A stretch of DNA of 64,000 bases from Chrysogorgia sp. JL179-B06 (GCA_035772405.1 JAYKKM010000250.1:1122001-1186000); one strand, 5' to 3'; counted from the first letter of the stretch, positions 31,823 through 42,570 are shown. Numbers and translations are program-made. The notes: generated from the sequence alone by a model not told the origin.

Positions 31823-34196
31823 TTGAACTTTGCCCTTGGTCACGGAAACCTGAGACTTTTCAACGTTTCAACACCAGCTGCGGGATTTCCCCTGATAATT
31901 ATTATCAAGTCAACTATGGCATTTGTTGCACTATCTTTGTCGCCGCGTAACTTACTGGTTATTATGCACATATTCATATACCTATCAAGTTTTACCCGAG
32001 TCTTGTCCCAATCCACACCCGCGGATCTCAACTGTGAAATTTTGTACGTGTCACAATTGCTGTCTAATCCAAATATGAACGAATATTCTCATTATCATAT
32101 TTCCCGTCGCTCAACCTCCGCCAAGCCTCTCTCCTCAGATAGGAAATTAATCCATGGACTTCATATTGCCATGAACTTCTCCATTTCTATCATTCTAATA
32201 TCTCTATCTAATGACATTTCAACCAATCCTGGTCCTGACTGCAGCATTTCAACATCACCACCTATTGTGCGAGGACTAATCAACCCCAGAGTCCGTTCTT
32301 CATTTAATGTTTTGTATCAGAACGTCAGAAGTCTGAAGGCAAACTATCTTAACTCTAGAACTAATTGCGTCGTGAATAAGCTATCCTGTCTACATGACGT
32401 TGTTTATGGCAACAGTATAGATGTGATTGCTTTGGTGGAGACTTGGCTCTCTAGTCATGTGCGTGATGATGAAATCTTACCTGTTGGGTACAAGCTAATT
32501 CGTAGAGATCGTCAAACAGGTAAACGGGGAGGTGGTGTTCTGCTTGCCGTGAGAGATACAGTCAAAACTGAACCTTCTGATTTCGTTTCCGACTCATTAG
32601 AACTTGCATCTGTTGTCATTAACTCCTCGTCCAGTAAAGTACTTGTTGCTGTCTGTTACCGTCCACCTGACTCCACCATTGATTTTATTCATGAACTATC
32701 CCGATTTTTAAAATTTGTTCAAGATTCACAATTCAGAGATGTCGTTCTAATTGGTGATTTTAACTACCCTAACATCCAATGGTCTAATGGTTCAGGTTTC
32801 TCTACCTTAAGTTCAGAATCTAGTTTCATTGACATTGTCACTGAGTTTAGTTACCTACAATTGATCAACTCGCCTACCCGCGGTAACAATCTTATCGACC
32901 TGGTTTTAACTACAAACGAACATTTGACCAACAACTTCGAAGTTACTGATGACGAATCCATCTCTCTACACTCTGATCACAAAGCAATATTTTTCAACTT
33001 AAAACTCCATCAACAACCTAAACAATCTTCCGAACGTATAGTATATGATTACTCTAAGGGAGATTTCGTTGGCCTCATTAACTGTCTCAGGATCACTCCA
33101 CTAGTAGATATAGTCCTCAACGAAAGTCACGACGTAAATCTTGCCTGGTCAAAGTGGAAAAACGCTTTCCTTGCCGCTGTAGACTATTTCATCCCTAAAA
33201 CAAAGCTCAAGCGTTCATTTACCCCTACGTACATCACCAAGGACTTACTCCACGCCATCAAAATGAAAGAGTCACTAAGGAGAAAGGCTAAGGCTAAGAA
33301 CTCACCTCAACTTTGGGAGAAATTCCGCAGAACTCGGCAACACGTCAAGTGTTGGATGAATTCCAAGAAGAGAGAATATCTCTCTGGACTGTCCCAAAAT
33401 GTGTTCAATGATCCTAAATCATTTTGGAGATTCTTTAAGAGTAAATCCTCAAAATCCTCTATCCCTGACGTGATTAAATTGAATGGTCAGAAACTTTTTT
33501 CTGCGGAGGAAAAAGCGGATGGCTTTAGCCAATATTTTGCGTCAGTCTTTATCTCCGACTCCGACACAAGTTCATCACCTCTTATCTCTCCTTCTAACTC
33601 AACATCTAACTCTCTTGACTCATTAACTATATCTGAATCCGACGTTCAGTCATTGTTGTTCAATTTGTCACCCTCTAAGGCTACTGGTCCTGACGGTATA
33701 CCAGCTTATATTCTAAAGCGATGTTCTGAAGTAATCGCCCCGTCTTTGACTGCTCTCTTTGAGCTATCTCTTCAGCAGGGTGTTTTCCCTTCTGAATGGA
33801 AATCTGCAAATGTCGTGCCCATACCCAAGAAAGGCGACGCTCATGAGGCCACAAACTACAGACCAGTTTCATTATTATCCCAAGTCTCCAAAGTTCTAGA
33901 ACGTCTAATTTTCAATCAGGTTTATTCTTTTGTTAAGAACTCTTTGCATGACCTTCAACACGGCTTTCGTTGCCATAGGTCATGTGTTACTCAACTTTTG
34001 AATGTGCTTCACGACCTTGGTCATACTCTTGCTTGATTCTGGTAAGGAAATTGACATGGTTTATCTTGACTTTGCTAAAGCGTTTGACTCTGTGTCCCAT
34101 AGCAAACTCTTGTTCAAACTTAAATCGTTAATAAATAAAAAAATTAATGACTTTCCTTGTTTAAAATTAACAGCCAATCACAAGCCAGCGAGTTAA
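31823..34196 (+). pseudogene. CR1/L2-like LINE ORF2 with 2A-like motif, RT truncated
   Basis: The 737-residue frame has an N-terminal region with hydrophobic stretches and NDISTNPGP, an EEP endonuclease (VLYQNVRSLKAN, IALVETWLSS, AVCYRPPDS, VLIGDFNYPNIQW, NLIDLVLTT, LHSDHKAIF) and the first RT blocks (ATGPDGIPAYILK, FPSEWKSANVVPIPKKGD, NYRPVSLLSQVSKVLERLI, HGFRCHRSC). It stops at 34036. Another frame continues VYLDFAKAFDSVSHSKLLFK, then is lost near 34130. The YADD half is missing. EEP residues E, D/N in GDFN and SDH are intact. The LINE sits in intron 1 of the coiled-coil gene. Confidence 0.88.
32210..32236 (+). other. 2A-like motif NDISTNPGP
   Basis: The consensus for 2A ribosome-skipping peptides ends D-(V/I)-E-x-N-P-G-P. 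Here the peptide is NDISTNPGP: Asp-Ile, Ser instead of Glu, then the invariant NPGP. It follows a hydrophobic segment (MNFSISIILISLS), as in other non-LTR elements that carry 2A-like or signal-like N-termini. Skipping would separate the leader from the endonuclease. Loss of the Glu makes efficiency uncertain. Confidence 0.5.
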
Positions 34197-34299
34197 ATTT
34201 AAAGCTTATAAATGTGGGGATGGTCGTCAACGTTTGTGGGTGTGAACGCCATACACATTTTTAATGCGTTACCACAGTTCGGTGTGATCTGTAATAATA

Positions 34300-35112
34300 T
34301 GAGTTAATGTTTGAAAACTCATATCCCACAAGACTGTACATCCCACATAACCCACGAGTCAACTGTGTTCAAAAAGAATCGGTAGTCCTGTTTAGTTGTA
34401 GATAATAGTATCGGAGGACTAATTAAACAGCAGGGAAGGACTGCCAGCCAGTATTAAAATTGTATGATAGCCCCAGTAGCATTTCTATTTCATAGTAAAT
34501 GCAAACTGCAGCAAGGACAGTAAGTTGGCAATAATGTGTCGTTGTAACTTTGTATAAATTAATTAAGCAGCTATAATTTAATATATGTAGTGTATGCAAT
34601 CTGACAAGGCCTGTTTATTGACATCCATGAAACTAAGGAAAAATCAGTATAAATGCCGGGTTGGTGTGTATATTATATTGTCTTTATAATGGAGTGCAAA
34701 AGGTGAACGTCTTGTTGTTACTGTACTTTTTACTTATTTTACCCCATACTATGACACTAGGTCATATGTTTTGTGGACACTTGACCTCCAATGTTTCTTG
34801 AGGGAAAGCGAAGGGAAACATTGGTGGTCTCTGGTCCAAAAAGCACACCTGAAGGTCCCAGTAAATAACTGTTTTATTCTATACCAAGTGTCAAAAAACG
34901 AAATAAAGAAATACATGTATGTCAAATAACTGACAGAAGTGAGTTTATGTTGCATAATTTGACAGTCTTTGAATGGTTTTATTATTCACCAGCCCATAAC
35001 ATCATTCACCACTCAAATTTGTTGTCAAATTTCATTGCTTTCATGTGTTAAAGTCTGTTACAGTCTGTTGACACTTTGTACAGTATATAATATAAAATGT
35101 GTTAATTATTTT
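34300..35112. other. Intron-like spacer
   Basis: AT-rich sequence with a hairpin at about 34786-34832, where CCAATGTTTC and GAAACATTGG face each other across GAGGGAAAGCGAAGG. No gene is seen. Confidence 0.4.
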
Positions 35113-35114
35113 AG

Positions 35115-35261
35115 ATACACAGCAAAAAGTTTCATGTCAGCGAGATGATTTAAACCCACAGTCTAAAGAAAATAATGATACAACTGAGACTTCATTAAAA
35201 CAGAAAAAATCTCTTCAGCAGACTCTCAGAGCTGATTTTACTCTCGGACCACCCATTGAGG
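35115..35261 (+). CDS. Coiled-coil gene, exon 2
   Basis: After acceptor TTATTTTAG the frame reads DTQQKVSCQRDDLNPQSKEN, then KQKKSLQQTLRADFTLGPPI and E at a GTATGC donor. It is polar and low in hydrophobic residues. It is in phase with the next exon, which starts GAC (Asp). Confidence 0.55.
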
Positions 35262-35959
35262 TATGCATTCTCTGTAGTTACTGTTAGTTTCTTAGAAACT
35301 TTTGTGACAAAAAGTCTTCATAGGAAATCTTTTTGTCTCACAGGAAATATTTGCCACTTTATAAATATGAACAACAGATAATTATGTTGTTTGTCATAAA
35401 AAGTACAGCATAAAAAGTACATTTATAATTTTTAGTGTGCATTTATACTGCATGGTATATAATATACTTATTAACCTGGCAGTGGCAGGTTTGTAAAATT
35501 CTTTCATTGAGAAAATTTTGAACTTGTTGTTTAAAGGAAATTAGTATTTTTGAATTTTGCTGGCAGGAAGTAAAACAAACTTAGTATGCCTGGATTTATC
35601 TACCATAATATGGAATAACACATAAAAAAAAACCGCGAAAGTGAGTGTTATACGAAGAGAGTGAGTCCAAAAGAAAGAGCCCTGCAGTATATATTTCCTT
35701 TTTTTAGGTTTTTTTTCAATAGCATTGAGCAATTGTGTTATTACTTGTAAATGATAACACAAAGAAATTTCAAGCATATTACCTACAATCGGTCAAGCGC
35801 AGTCAAGAAACATCAAACTGTATTCATTATTACTATTACCATTTTCTTAGTAATTTGTTATTTCATACAAATATGTTGCTTCCACGTTAATTATTTTGCA
35901 GTATTTAGCAGACAAAATATTTAACATTTTGAATTGCATTTCTTTATATATGGTTTAGG

Positions 35960-36093
35960 ACTTACCCCTTGAAGATAATGATATGGCTAGTGCAAAAATA
36001 TACACTGGTTTGCATCTTAAAGCATACGAGATTGCTGTAAATTCTGCTGCTCAGAGTTTGGCTAGAGATGACCCTGTACTGTTGCTTCGTAGA
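35960..36093 (+). CDS. Coiled-coil gene, exon 3
   Basis: After acceptor GGTTTAG the exon reads DLPLEDNDMASAKIYTGLHL, KAYEIAVNSAAQSLARDDPV and LLLRR, ending AGAG at a GTATTT donor. It is joined in frame to exon 4, which begins GTGAGTTATAT (GELYERARNKV). The LLLRRGELYERARxKVxxDGYxFKKGxSRS block is one I recognise from uncharacterised invertebrate proteins; no function is known to me. Confidence 0.6.
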
Positions 36094-36175
36094 GGTATTT
36101 AATATCTATATTTTTAAAGTTTACACTACGTACAGATAGACAATTTATAGCTTTGTTGTACCCTTTTTTGTCTAG

Positions 36176-36855
36176 GTGAGTTATATGAAAGAGCACGAAA
36201 TAAAGTTAAAGAAGATGGATATCAGTTCAAAAAGGGATACTCACGTTCAGGACAGAACGCTGCTTCAAGTAGTTCGAGTGATGATTGTTCAGGTATTAAC
36301 AAGAAAAGGAAAAATATCATGGCTGAAGAACGTCAAAAAGCCATAGAAAGCAACAAGCAATTGTTGAAATGCACAGAGGATCAAATTCGTGTGAAGGAAG
36401 TAAGAATAATTAAGTTAAAAAACAGCAATGAGTTTAAGAAGTGTGATGACGTGAGCAGTGAATTGAAAGCATCAATCAAAGAGAAGGCTGTCATTGAAAG
36501 TCATTTAGCAGCATTAGAAAGAAAGGAAGCAAAATCAAAGTGGTATATTAAAGAAAAGAAGAGATCCAAAACCGACGCCAGCAAGTCAATAAAACTCCCA
36601 TCGAGCAGTGCAAGCGGTAAAAACCCAAAGAAAATAACCGATCTCTTTAACCAAAAGAGTGACAAAGGTCACACAAGTCCAGAGTCTGGTGGATCAGCTC
36701 AATCAGCAGAAACAGTGATATTAGAAGATGACGACCTGGATATCCCAAAACCGATCTCACAACAGCGTCACTCAAGTGAACCCGAGCAGAATGATGACGA
36801 CCTCGATTGCCAACGACCTCGATTGCCAACTGTTAGAGATCTCACAACAAATTAA
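36176..36855 (+). pseudogene. Coiled-coil gene, last exon with 16-bp duplication
   Basis: The exon begins GELYERARNKVKEDGYQFKK. It continues as a long charged coiled coil (MAEERQKAIESNKQLLKCTE, RIIKLKNSNEFKKCDDVSSE, HLAALERKEAKSKWYI), then a Ser/Lys tail with PKKITDLFNQKS (PIP-box-like Q..I..FF only loosely) and an acidic segment. Near the end GACCTCGATTGCCAAC is present twice in tandem (36799-36830). This shifts the frame and gives the stop at 36855. With only one copy the frame would continue through ISQQINPPAGSPEDGQHIKE to a stop near 36943. A recent slippage-type duplication is therefore likely. Confidence 0.65.
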
Positions 36856-36943
36856 TCCTCCTGCAGGTAGTCCTGAAGATGGGCAGCATATCAAAGAGAA
36901 AAACCACGATAATTTTCAGAATACCCCTCTTGGGTTGGAGTAG

Positions 36944-37070
36944 AACCAAGAGGGGAGGACATTGATATTTATATCGAACAAAACAAAACGAAATCTTTAT
37001 CGAAACATTGTCAACTTCGGCATGACGTTTTTGTTTCAAAGGTTTATCTTTAAAAACGTACAAAAATGTT
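36944..37070 (+). other. Intergenic or 5' part of the PHD gene
   Basis: The stretch contains a plus frame starting GEDIDIYIEQNKTKSLSKHC and ending at a stop near 37050. It may be the 5' part of the downstream gene, separated by an indel. Spacing between the two genes is below 150 bp if so. Confidence 0.35.
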
Positions 37071-40000
37071 ATGTCGCATTTTTGCCAGAAAGAACACAGT
37101 CAGCCTTGTAGTGGTTGTCAAGGGATGATAAGAGTTGCGAGTACAGTTATTTCAGATGGTTTTATAAAACTGAAATCAGCATTCGAATTGGTCAGTCCAA
37201 ATGTTTTGCGATATAAGGCCTCAGAGGCGAGACGAAAACTTTTGCGGATGCCTTTAGCATGTGTGGGCGTGGGCAATCGGAGTAAGGGGAATTATTGTTT
37301 GTATATTGTTGAGAAACAAGAATCAGTTAATTACATAGTATTTCAAACACTATTGGAAAAGGCAACTGAAAAGGCAAGCGTTCCAACAAGAGGTTTTTCA
37401 AAAAAAGAATTGAAAGATATTTTATACCTTGCCGAATCGGAATCTGAGAAGGAACTGCTAAAATATGTTACAGTCTGGCATCTCAAATACTAAAGCAAAA
37501 GAACTTTATGGAATATGTGACGTTCAAAACCGTGTAGGCAAATTAAATGCTGCTGTTAAAGAAGCAAAGGCAGTAAGAGAATCGATTGAAAAAATAGCCA
37601 AGCTGAAGGATAAAGCTCTTCTTTCGTCGTTTGGATTTGAAGTCCATAATGAGAGTGAGAGTGATCTGAGTCAAAGCGAGTCTGAAGATGAAACGCCTAG
37701 TGAAGAAGATGAAACGCTTTATAGTGAAGAAGATCAGACAAGCGAAATGCATCGTCCTCTTGTATCTTCAAGTTTGGTTAGGTATGATGCAGTCTCAGTT
37801 GTTGCTATCGATAGCAATGATGGTACAGTTGTTCCAGAGTTACAAACGGTGAATAATGACGATAGTGGTAATCACGAAGTTGAAGCTGGGGCAGACGATT
37901 TGTTTCAGGATCCCCTCAAGCTTTGTGACATACTCAGATCTTGTTCTTTTAACTGGTTTCAATTTGTGTTTAGCTTACAGTCAAAGTTTGAACATTTAAA
38001 CGAAAATTACCTCAGCCGACTGTTAAATGAATTTGTTGATAGGATGCCATCGTTAAATATAGACGAGGAAGACATGTCGACGGTTATTCAATCTCGAAGT
38101 GCGTTTTTGCTTTTGGACGAAGTGCCCACAGCCTTTAACGAGCATGAAGAATCTATAGTGTCGGAGTCAGATAGTAGCGACATGGAGATTTGGAACCATG
38201 GGATAAGTAATGTACTTGGAGAAAATGGCAGAAAAATGATTGCAAAGCGCCGAGCTGCAATTCACCGAAAAGCAATAAGAGATGCCAAGAAAAAGATTAT
38301 GGAAAGACGACTTTTGAAAAGGAAACGCAGCAAAAAGGTTTCACGCATTTTATCTCAAGTGCCCAATATTGGAAAAGAAATCGAGAACTTTGTGCGGGGC
38401 AGGGGCTGATGCCTGGCGCCGTACTGGCGTAATCACATTTGACGGAAATAAGAAAGTAAAGAAAAAGCCAACTTTTAAGCGTGTAAAAGAATATCTCGAA
38501 GAAAAATTTCAGTTGAAAATTTCTTATGGGACAGTGGTTCAACTGTGTATTGCTAGAAACAAGCGGCGAAATTCTGCTGCCAGGTACAAAGGTATTGCAA
38601 AGGTTTGCCATAAAAGAGCTCGGAAGGGATTTAATCTAAAATTCAATCCTGACGAACACTGGAGCGCTGCATTTTATGGCGCTTTAGGTGACATGCAGTT
38701 TCGTGATGGTGGAAAGGTTTTAAATTTGAGCAGGGACGATCAGGCGGGTTTCCGTTTGGATACCACAGCAACTCACAGACAACATGGAAGTTTGTGTGTC
38801 CGAGGTTCTGAATCTCTAACAACAAGAACAGACTATGTCAATGGGTATCCCTCCACTCTTCAAGTAACCTCATACAACTTTCCAGAAACAGCAACCACGG
38901 CAGAATTATGCGCAGGTGTGGTCAAGGCTCGCTCTTTGCATGACAAAAATGCAGCACAACATTTAGCAGATATAGAAATGTTATCGACAAAGGAAGTGCT
39001 ACGACCTGCTTTTTACAATACGCAAACTGGTAAATACAAAGAAGTTGAATTCATCAGAGTGGATGGAGGTGCTGATGAAGGCCCCGCGCACTGTGAAACA
39101 TGGTACTGGTGGACGGTTCATCACCTAAAAACAGAAACAGCAGCCACCATGGTAACATCGAGGAACAGTGGAGCCAGTTACAGAAATCGAGTTGAATTGC
39201 AAAATGGATGTTTAGCGCTCGCACATGCTAATCTTTTTATCCCATCCACTCTCCACGGTAGTTGCCTCTCTGCTTCAGGGAAAGTAGATCAAATTAAACT
39301 GCAGGAAAATTTATCTTCCGCCATCGACGTCTACTTAAACCGTGTTGATGGAGCGCCCTGTGCTTCTACCGAAATTCACGTCTTTCGCAGTGCTGACAGT
39401 CAAGAGTATCAGAAAGAAAACACGTTGGTCAAAGCATATCTAAAAGGAACAAAGGAGGTAAAAGAAAAACTGAAGAAAGAGCACCCAGGAATGTACAAAA
39501 GAATAACTGAGATTATGGATTTGCAAGAACGTCATTTGGTTAAAGAGGTTCCAACCAAATATATATTCTATTTGCGATGTTGCTACAAAACTGGATGCAT
39601 ACATCCTCGTTGTAAGCAAGGTCCACCCAAAGACGAACTGACATGGTATCCTGGCGGCCCGCCGCTTTCTTTTGTACCACTTCCCTCTCCAGATTCCGAC
39701 AGACCATACGGGCAGGATTCATGTCTTCAGTGTAAGTCGGCATGTTCTGGACACTACCTAAAGCCTGAACCTTTGAAACAGGCTTATGCCAAGGGTAGCT
39801 ACAAGTGTCTAAAACCACCATCTGAGATACTACTGTCCACGATGAAGAAATTAAACTACAAAATGCCGGACGAAGAAAAGATTATTGAACTCTCTAAAGA
39901 AGTGCTTCTTTCACCGCAAGAAACCGCAATGTGGTGCGATCACCTTCGGAAGGTTCATGATAATCGCGTTAATGGAGCCAAAAAGAGAGCCCAAAATGCT

Positions 40001-40291
40001 GCTGCCAAGAAAGCAAACAAGGAGGCTGGGACCCAAGTTACCGCGAGAAGTAATCGTACAGCTCACACAGAAGCAGATGGGCAAATGGGAAACAATGAGA
40101 AAGATATTTGTCTTGAATGTGGCAAAGAAGAACCCTCTGGAACACTGGATGACAGTGGTGATGTGACATGGGTATGCTGCGATGGTTGCAACCATTGGTG
40201 TCATGCAATTTGCTCTGGTATTTCTGAAACTGACATTTCACAATTGGAAAATTGGTTATGTCTTGCTTGCCATGAAAATTGGAACTTATAG
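37071..40291 (+). pseudogene. Transposase-like gene with C-terminal PHD finger, two frameshifts
   Basis: Three collinear frames (37071-37493, 37465-38409, 38369-40291) overlap at their ends, where residues such as KELLKYV/ISNTKAKELYG and ENFVR/GAGADAWRRTGVITFDG join sensibly. This indicates one ancestral ORF of over 1000 residues with two indels. Part 1 is Cys-containing (CQKEHSQPCSGC). Part 2 is acidic. Part 3 (640 aa) carries AWRRTGVITFDG, SYGTVVQLCIARNKRR, FRLDTTATHR, EFIRVDGGADEGPAH, YRNRVELQNGCLALAHANLF, a Cys-rich zone (CCYKTGCIHPRC, CLQCKSACSGHY) and a C-terminal PHD finger. D(LDTTATH), D(VDGGADEGP) and E(RVELQNG) could be a DDE triad; this is inference. I recognise the family as repeated and uncharacterised in invertebrates. 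Confidence 0.75.
40106..40288 (+). other. PHD finger at C-terminus
   Basis: Residues 580-640 of the last frame read ICLECGKEEP, WVCCDGCNHWCHAICSGI and NWLCLAC. This is the Cys4-His-Cys3 PHD arrangement (C-x2-C, C-x2-C, H-x2-C, C-x2-C) with W before the last pair. PHD fingers read histone H3 tails, so a transposase-like protein with one might target chromatin. Confidence 0.85.
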
Positions 40292-40398
40292 CGTGTGTAT
40301 ATGCAACTGATCGAAAACGAATTAGCAAACTAGCAATACTTAATCTGATATGGGGGAGTGCCAAAAAAACAGTCACTAACGTCTCGAAAAGTTAATTT

Positions 40399-40631
40399 AC
40401 GCCTGTATTCTAAAAGCTCAGTTATACTCAATAAGTGGCCTCTCTCACACTCAATCAGTGCAACTCAATTTTTAATAAGTCTCCACTCACCTCCAATTGA
40501 ATAGCTGGAGGGTGAGTGTAGTCTCATACTTAGTGCAGTGAGTGGAGACTTAATGAGTGTTGAGTAGCACTTTAATATTGAGTGGGAGAGGCCATTTAAT
40601 GAGTGTGAGTGAGCTTTTAGAATACAGGCGT
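40399..40631. mobile_element. MITE, 233 bp, GAGTG-rich arms
   Basis: The ends are ACGCCTGTATTCTAAAAGCT and its reverse complement AGCTTTTAGAATACAGGCGT. Arms extend inward with ACTCA/TGAGT words (TCTCTCACACTCAAT, ATTGAGTGGGAGAGG) and meet near 40500 at CCTCCAATTG. The element is noncoding. No target duplication is obvious. Confidence 0.7.
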
Positions 40632-41089
40632 CAATCTGTGTTCATCCAATCATCCTGTCTCCATCTTTGTTTACTATGGTAATCTATTGTTTTCCCCTCG
40701 TAGTATATATAAGCTGTTAAGTAAGAGTGTTGTTTTGTTTCTTCCTCGCACCACGTTAAGCATTGTTTTTTGCCACCACACGGATTATACGGAGACATTT
40801 GAACTTTGTTGTGTTATGATGGGTTTAACTGTTTTTAGCAGATAAAGTTTAATATTTTGTTTTGAAAAATTTTAGTACAACTTTCTTGATTGTCATGTGT
40901 ATTTAAGCTGCAATGCGACCTCTTCTCTTTTGTCAATAGAATCTTGCGCATTAACAGATTAATATAGCCCGAATGATACTGAGTAGCCAGCTACAACAAC
41001 AAAAGCCATTTATGCATTCTAGAGAGCTACAATTGATCAACTTTCCAGCAAAAACGTTTTGCATACTGGCCTTTATGATATCTATCAAT
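40632..41089. other. Spacer downstream of PHD gene
   Basis: Contains a TATA-like TATATATAAGC at 40704 followed by a GTTAAG tract, but no gene can be tied to it. Otherwise AT-rich with nothing recognisable. Confidence 0.3.
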
Positions 41090-41270
41090 AAATACTTCGC
41101 CTTCAACAACAGCCGGGATTTTGACATCTGTGATTTTCCCCAGGGCAGGGAATGTTGGTAGTTTTGACAAATGTTGTTGTCCCCTGTTGGGTGTGGACTT
41201 TGACTTTTCCCCCCGAAAAATGTCAATTGCCCGCCCCCTCCCCCCTCGGGATGAACATTGATAGGTGCAT
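41090..41270. repeat. G/C-run dispersed repeat, copy 2 (inverted)
   Basis: In reverse complement it begins GCACCTATCAATGTTCATCC, then a G-rich run, and continues to GGCGGGCAATTGACATTTTT, AGTCCACACCCAACAGGGG and CTGCCCTGGGG. It matches the repeat at 30605-30775 in the opposite orientation. Confidence 0.65.
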
Positions 41271-41399
41271 TAGGTTACGCGAGGTTGAACCGCGGATGAC
41301 CCGATAACCGCGGTTTCTGTTAGGTTATTTCTAGGCAGTACTGTATTCTTGCATAAATTAGCATATCTTGAATTTTACAAGATGGCAGACAACTGACAG

Positions 41400-41665
41400 A
41401 TTCCCGAGTACATTTCAATGCCATTGCTCGCTACATACGGACTTGGGGAAAAATAAAATACCATATCAAAGACTACTCATGTATGTTCTTTCAATATACG
41501 GTCACGTGAAATTTGTTGCCAATGTCCTTAAGACCATGGGCCTTGTTTACCAGTTCAATTCGATGATTTACAAGTGCGGGGTTTACCTGATGCTTAAGGC
41601 TTCCACACCAAGTGTTTGATAGTTTGTTAGATCGTGTTACAGACGGCGTTGCTATGCATGATCAG
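41400..41665 (+). pseudogene. Polinton-type PolB N-terminal fragment, plus copy
   Basis: The plus frame near 41597-41660 encodes HQVFDSLLDRVTDGVAMHDQ. This matches the minus frame at 44777-44836 (VFDSLLDRVTDGVVMHDQ), and nucleotide similarity extends upstream to about 41530 with roughly 85 percent identity by eye. It is a partial, oppositely oriented relative of the PolB gene at 43-45 kb. It breaks off after 41665. Confidence 0.65.
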
Positions 41666-41726
41666 CTTCTTGTTGCTGTTCAACAGCGGCTTGTTGTTGC
41701 TGTTCATGATGCTAAATGACTGGGAA

Positions 41727-42059
41727 CTAGTCAGAGAAGTTGTCAACTTCTTGTGGGATTGGTTGTTGTTCAACTGCGGTTTCTTGTCCCTGCTCTATGT
41801 CGGAAAATACAACCGGGGACCAATCGGTGTAGTCGCCCATGTGCTGTTGTTGTGGTTGCTGTTCATCTAGCAACAGTGACGGTTGTTGTTCATCCTGTTG
41901 TAGCGGCAAAGAAAGTATAAAATCATGCCAGACGTTAGGATGGTGGAATTTTACGAAAGACCTCAGTTTCTCGAGTATTTGGTGGTCTATCCTCTTTCTC
42001 GCTCGATAATTTCTACTTCGTTCAGCATCTGTCATTTTCCTGTTTATCCTGTCCATCAT
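41727..42059 (-). CDS. Small basic/Gln-rich ORF next to Polinton genes
   Basis: The 110-residue protein starts MMDRINRKMTDAERSRNYRA with RKR, a bZIP-basic-like patch (RSRNYRARKR) without a following leucine zipper, then a Gln-rich tail (QQDEQQPSLLLDEQQPQQQ). Similar small AERxRxYRARK proteins occur near Polinton-type PolB genes in my recollection. Its position between two PolB fragments supports a mobile-element origin. Function is unknown. Confidence 0.4.
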   Translation of the reverse strand: MMDRINRKMTDAERSRNYRARKRIDHQILEKLRSFVKFHHPNVWHDFILSLPLQQDEQQPSLLLDEQQPQQQHMGDYTDWSPVVFSDIEQGQETAVEQQPIPQEVDNFSD

Positions 42060-42429
42060 TTGTCCTTCGTTTATGCTCAGAACTAAAGTATAGCTATTTG
42101 GACCAATCTCTCCTTATTTATGTCAAATGACCAATAAAAGGACTGATTACTTCACAAAAGGGTGACAATCACCATTGTCTTTCAGAACCATGCACTGCAG
42201 CCTTATGTGATGCCTTAAGTGTCTATTAATCATTCATGTCAAGAAATCCTTCATTCTGAATGCTACAATGCTCAACATTGTCTAAAGCCTTAACAGGCTA
42301 GAGTTTATAAAGAGCGTTCAGCTCGATGTGAATCATACCAGACGTTTATTTGCTCCATCATGGAAAAAATCAGAGGCATGCGAGTAAGACAAGAAAAACT
42401 GTATTTTCCTTAAAAAGAAAATTTATAAA

Positions 42430-42570
42430 CTTCCCTTGGGCGCACCTCGCTAGACCAGGGACGTAGCCAGGGGGGACCACGGCTCCCCCCCTTTCCCCCC
42501 AGACTTCCCTGCCGCAATCGCGGCTTTGCGGCGAACATATAGCCACGACTTCCTTCATTGTCCAATGGGC
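42430..42570. mobile_element. hAT-like terminal fragment (CAGGGACGTAGCC)
   Basis: The sequence CAGGGACGTAGCCAGGGGGG followed by CCCCCCC runs is a typical hAT-family terminus: CAG start, short G/C-rich end. The partner end was not found, so this is probably a solo or truncated copy. Confidence 0.4.

Larger units (their letters stand above)
31117..34283. mobile_element. Inverted repeat pair flanking a LINE
   Basis: The left arm (31117-31184) has CGCCGAACTGTGGTAACACA, CGTGTTCACGCCCACACCC and TTTATAAGCTTT. The right arm (34201-34283) is the reverse complement: AAAGCTTATAAATG, GTGGGTGTGAACGCC, TGCGTTACCACAGTTCGG. The arms share most bases over about 70 bp with small indels. They could be the ends of a DNA element that later received the LINE at about 31.2-34.1 kb, or two oppositely oriented copies of one repeat. 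Confidence 0.55.

Noticed and set aside
39540..40376. Minus frames opposite the PHD-finger gene
   Set aside because: They are antisense shadows of a clearly coding plus-strand region.
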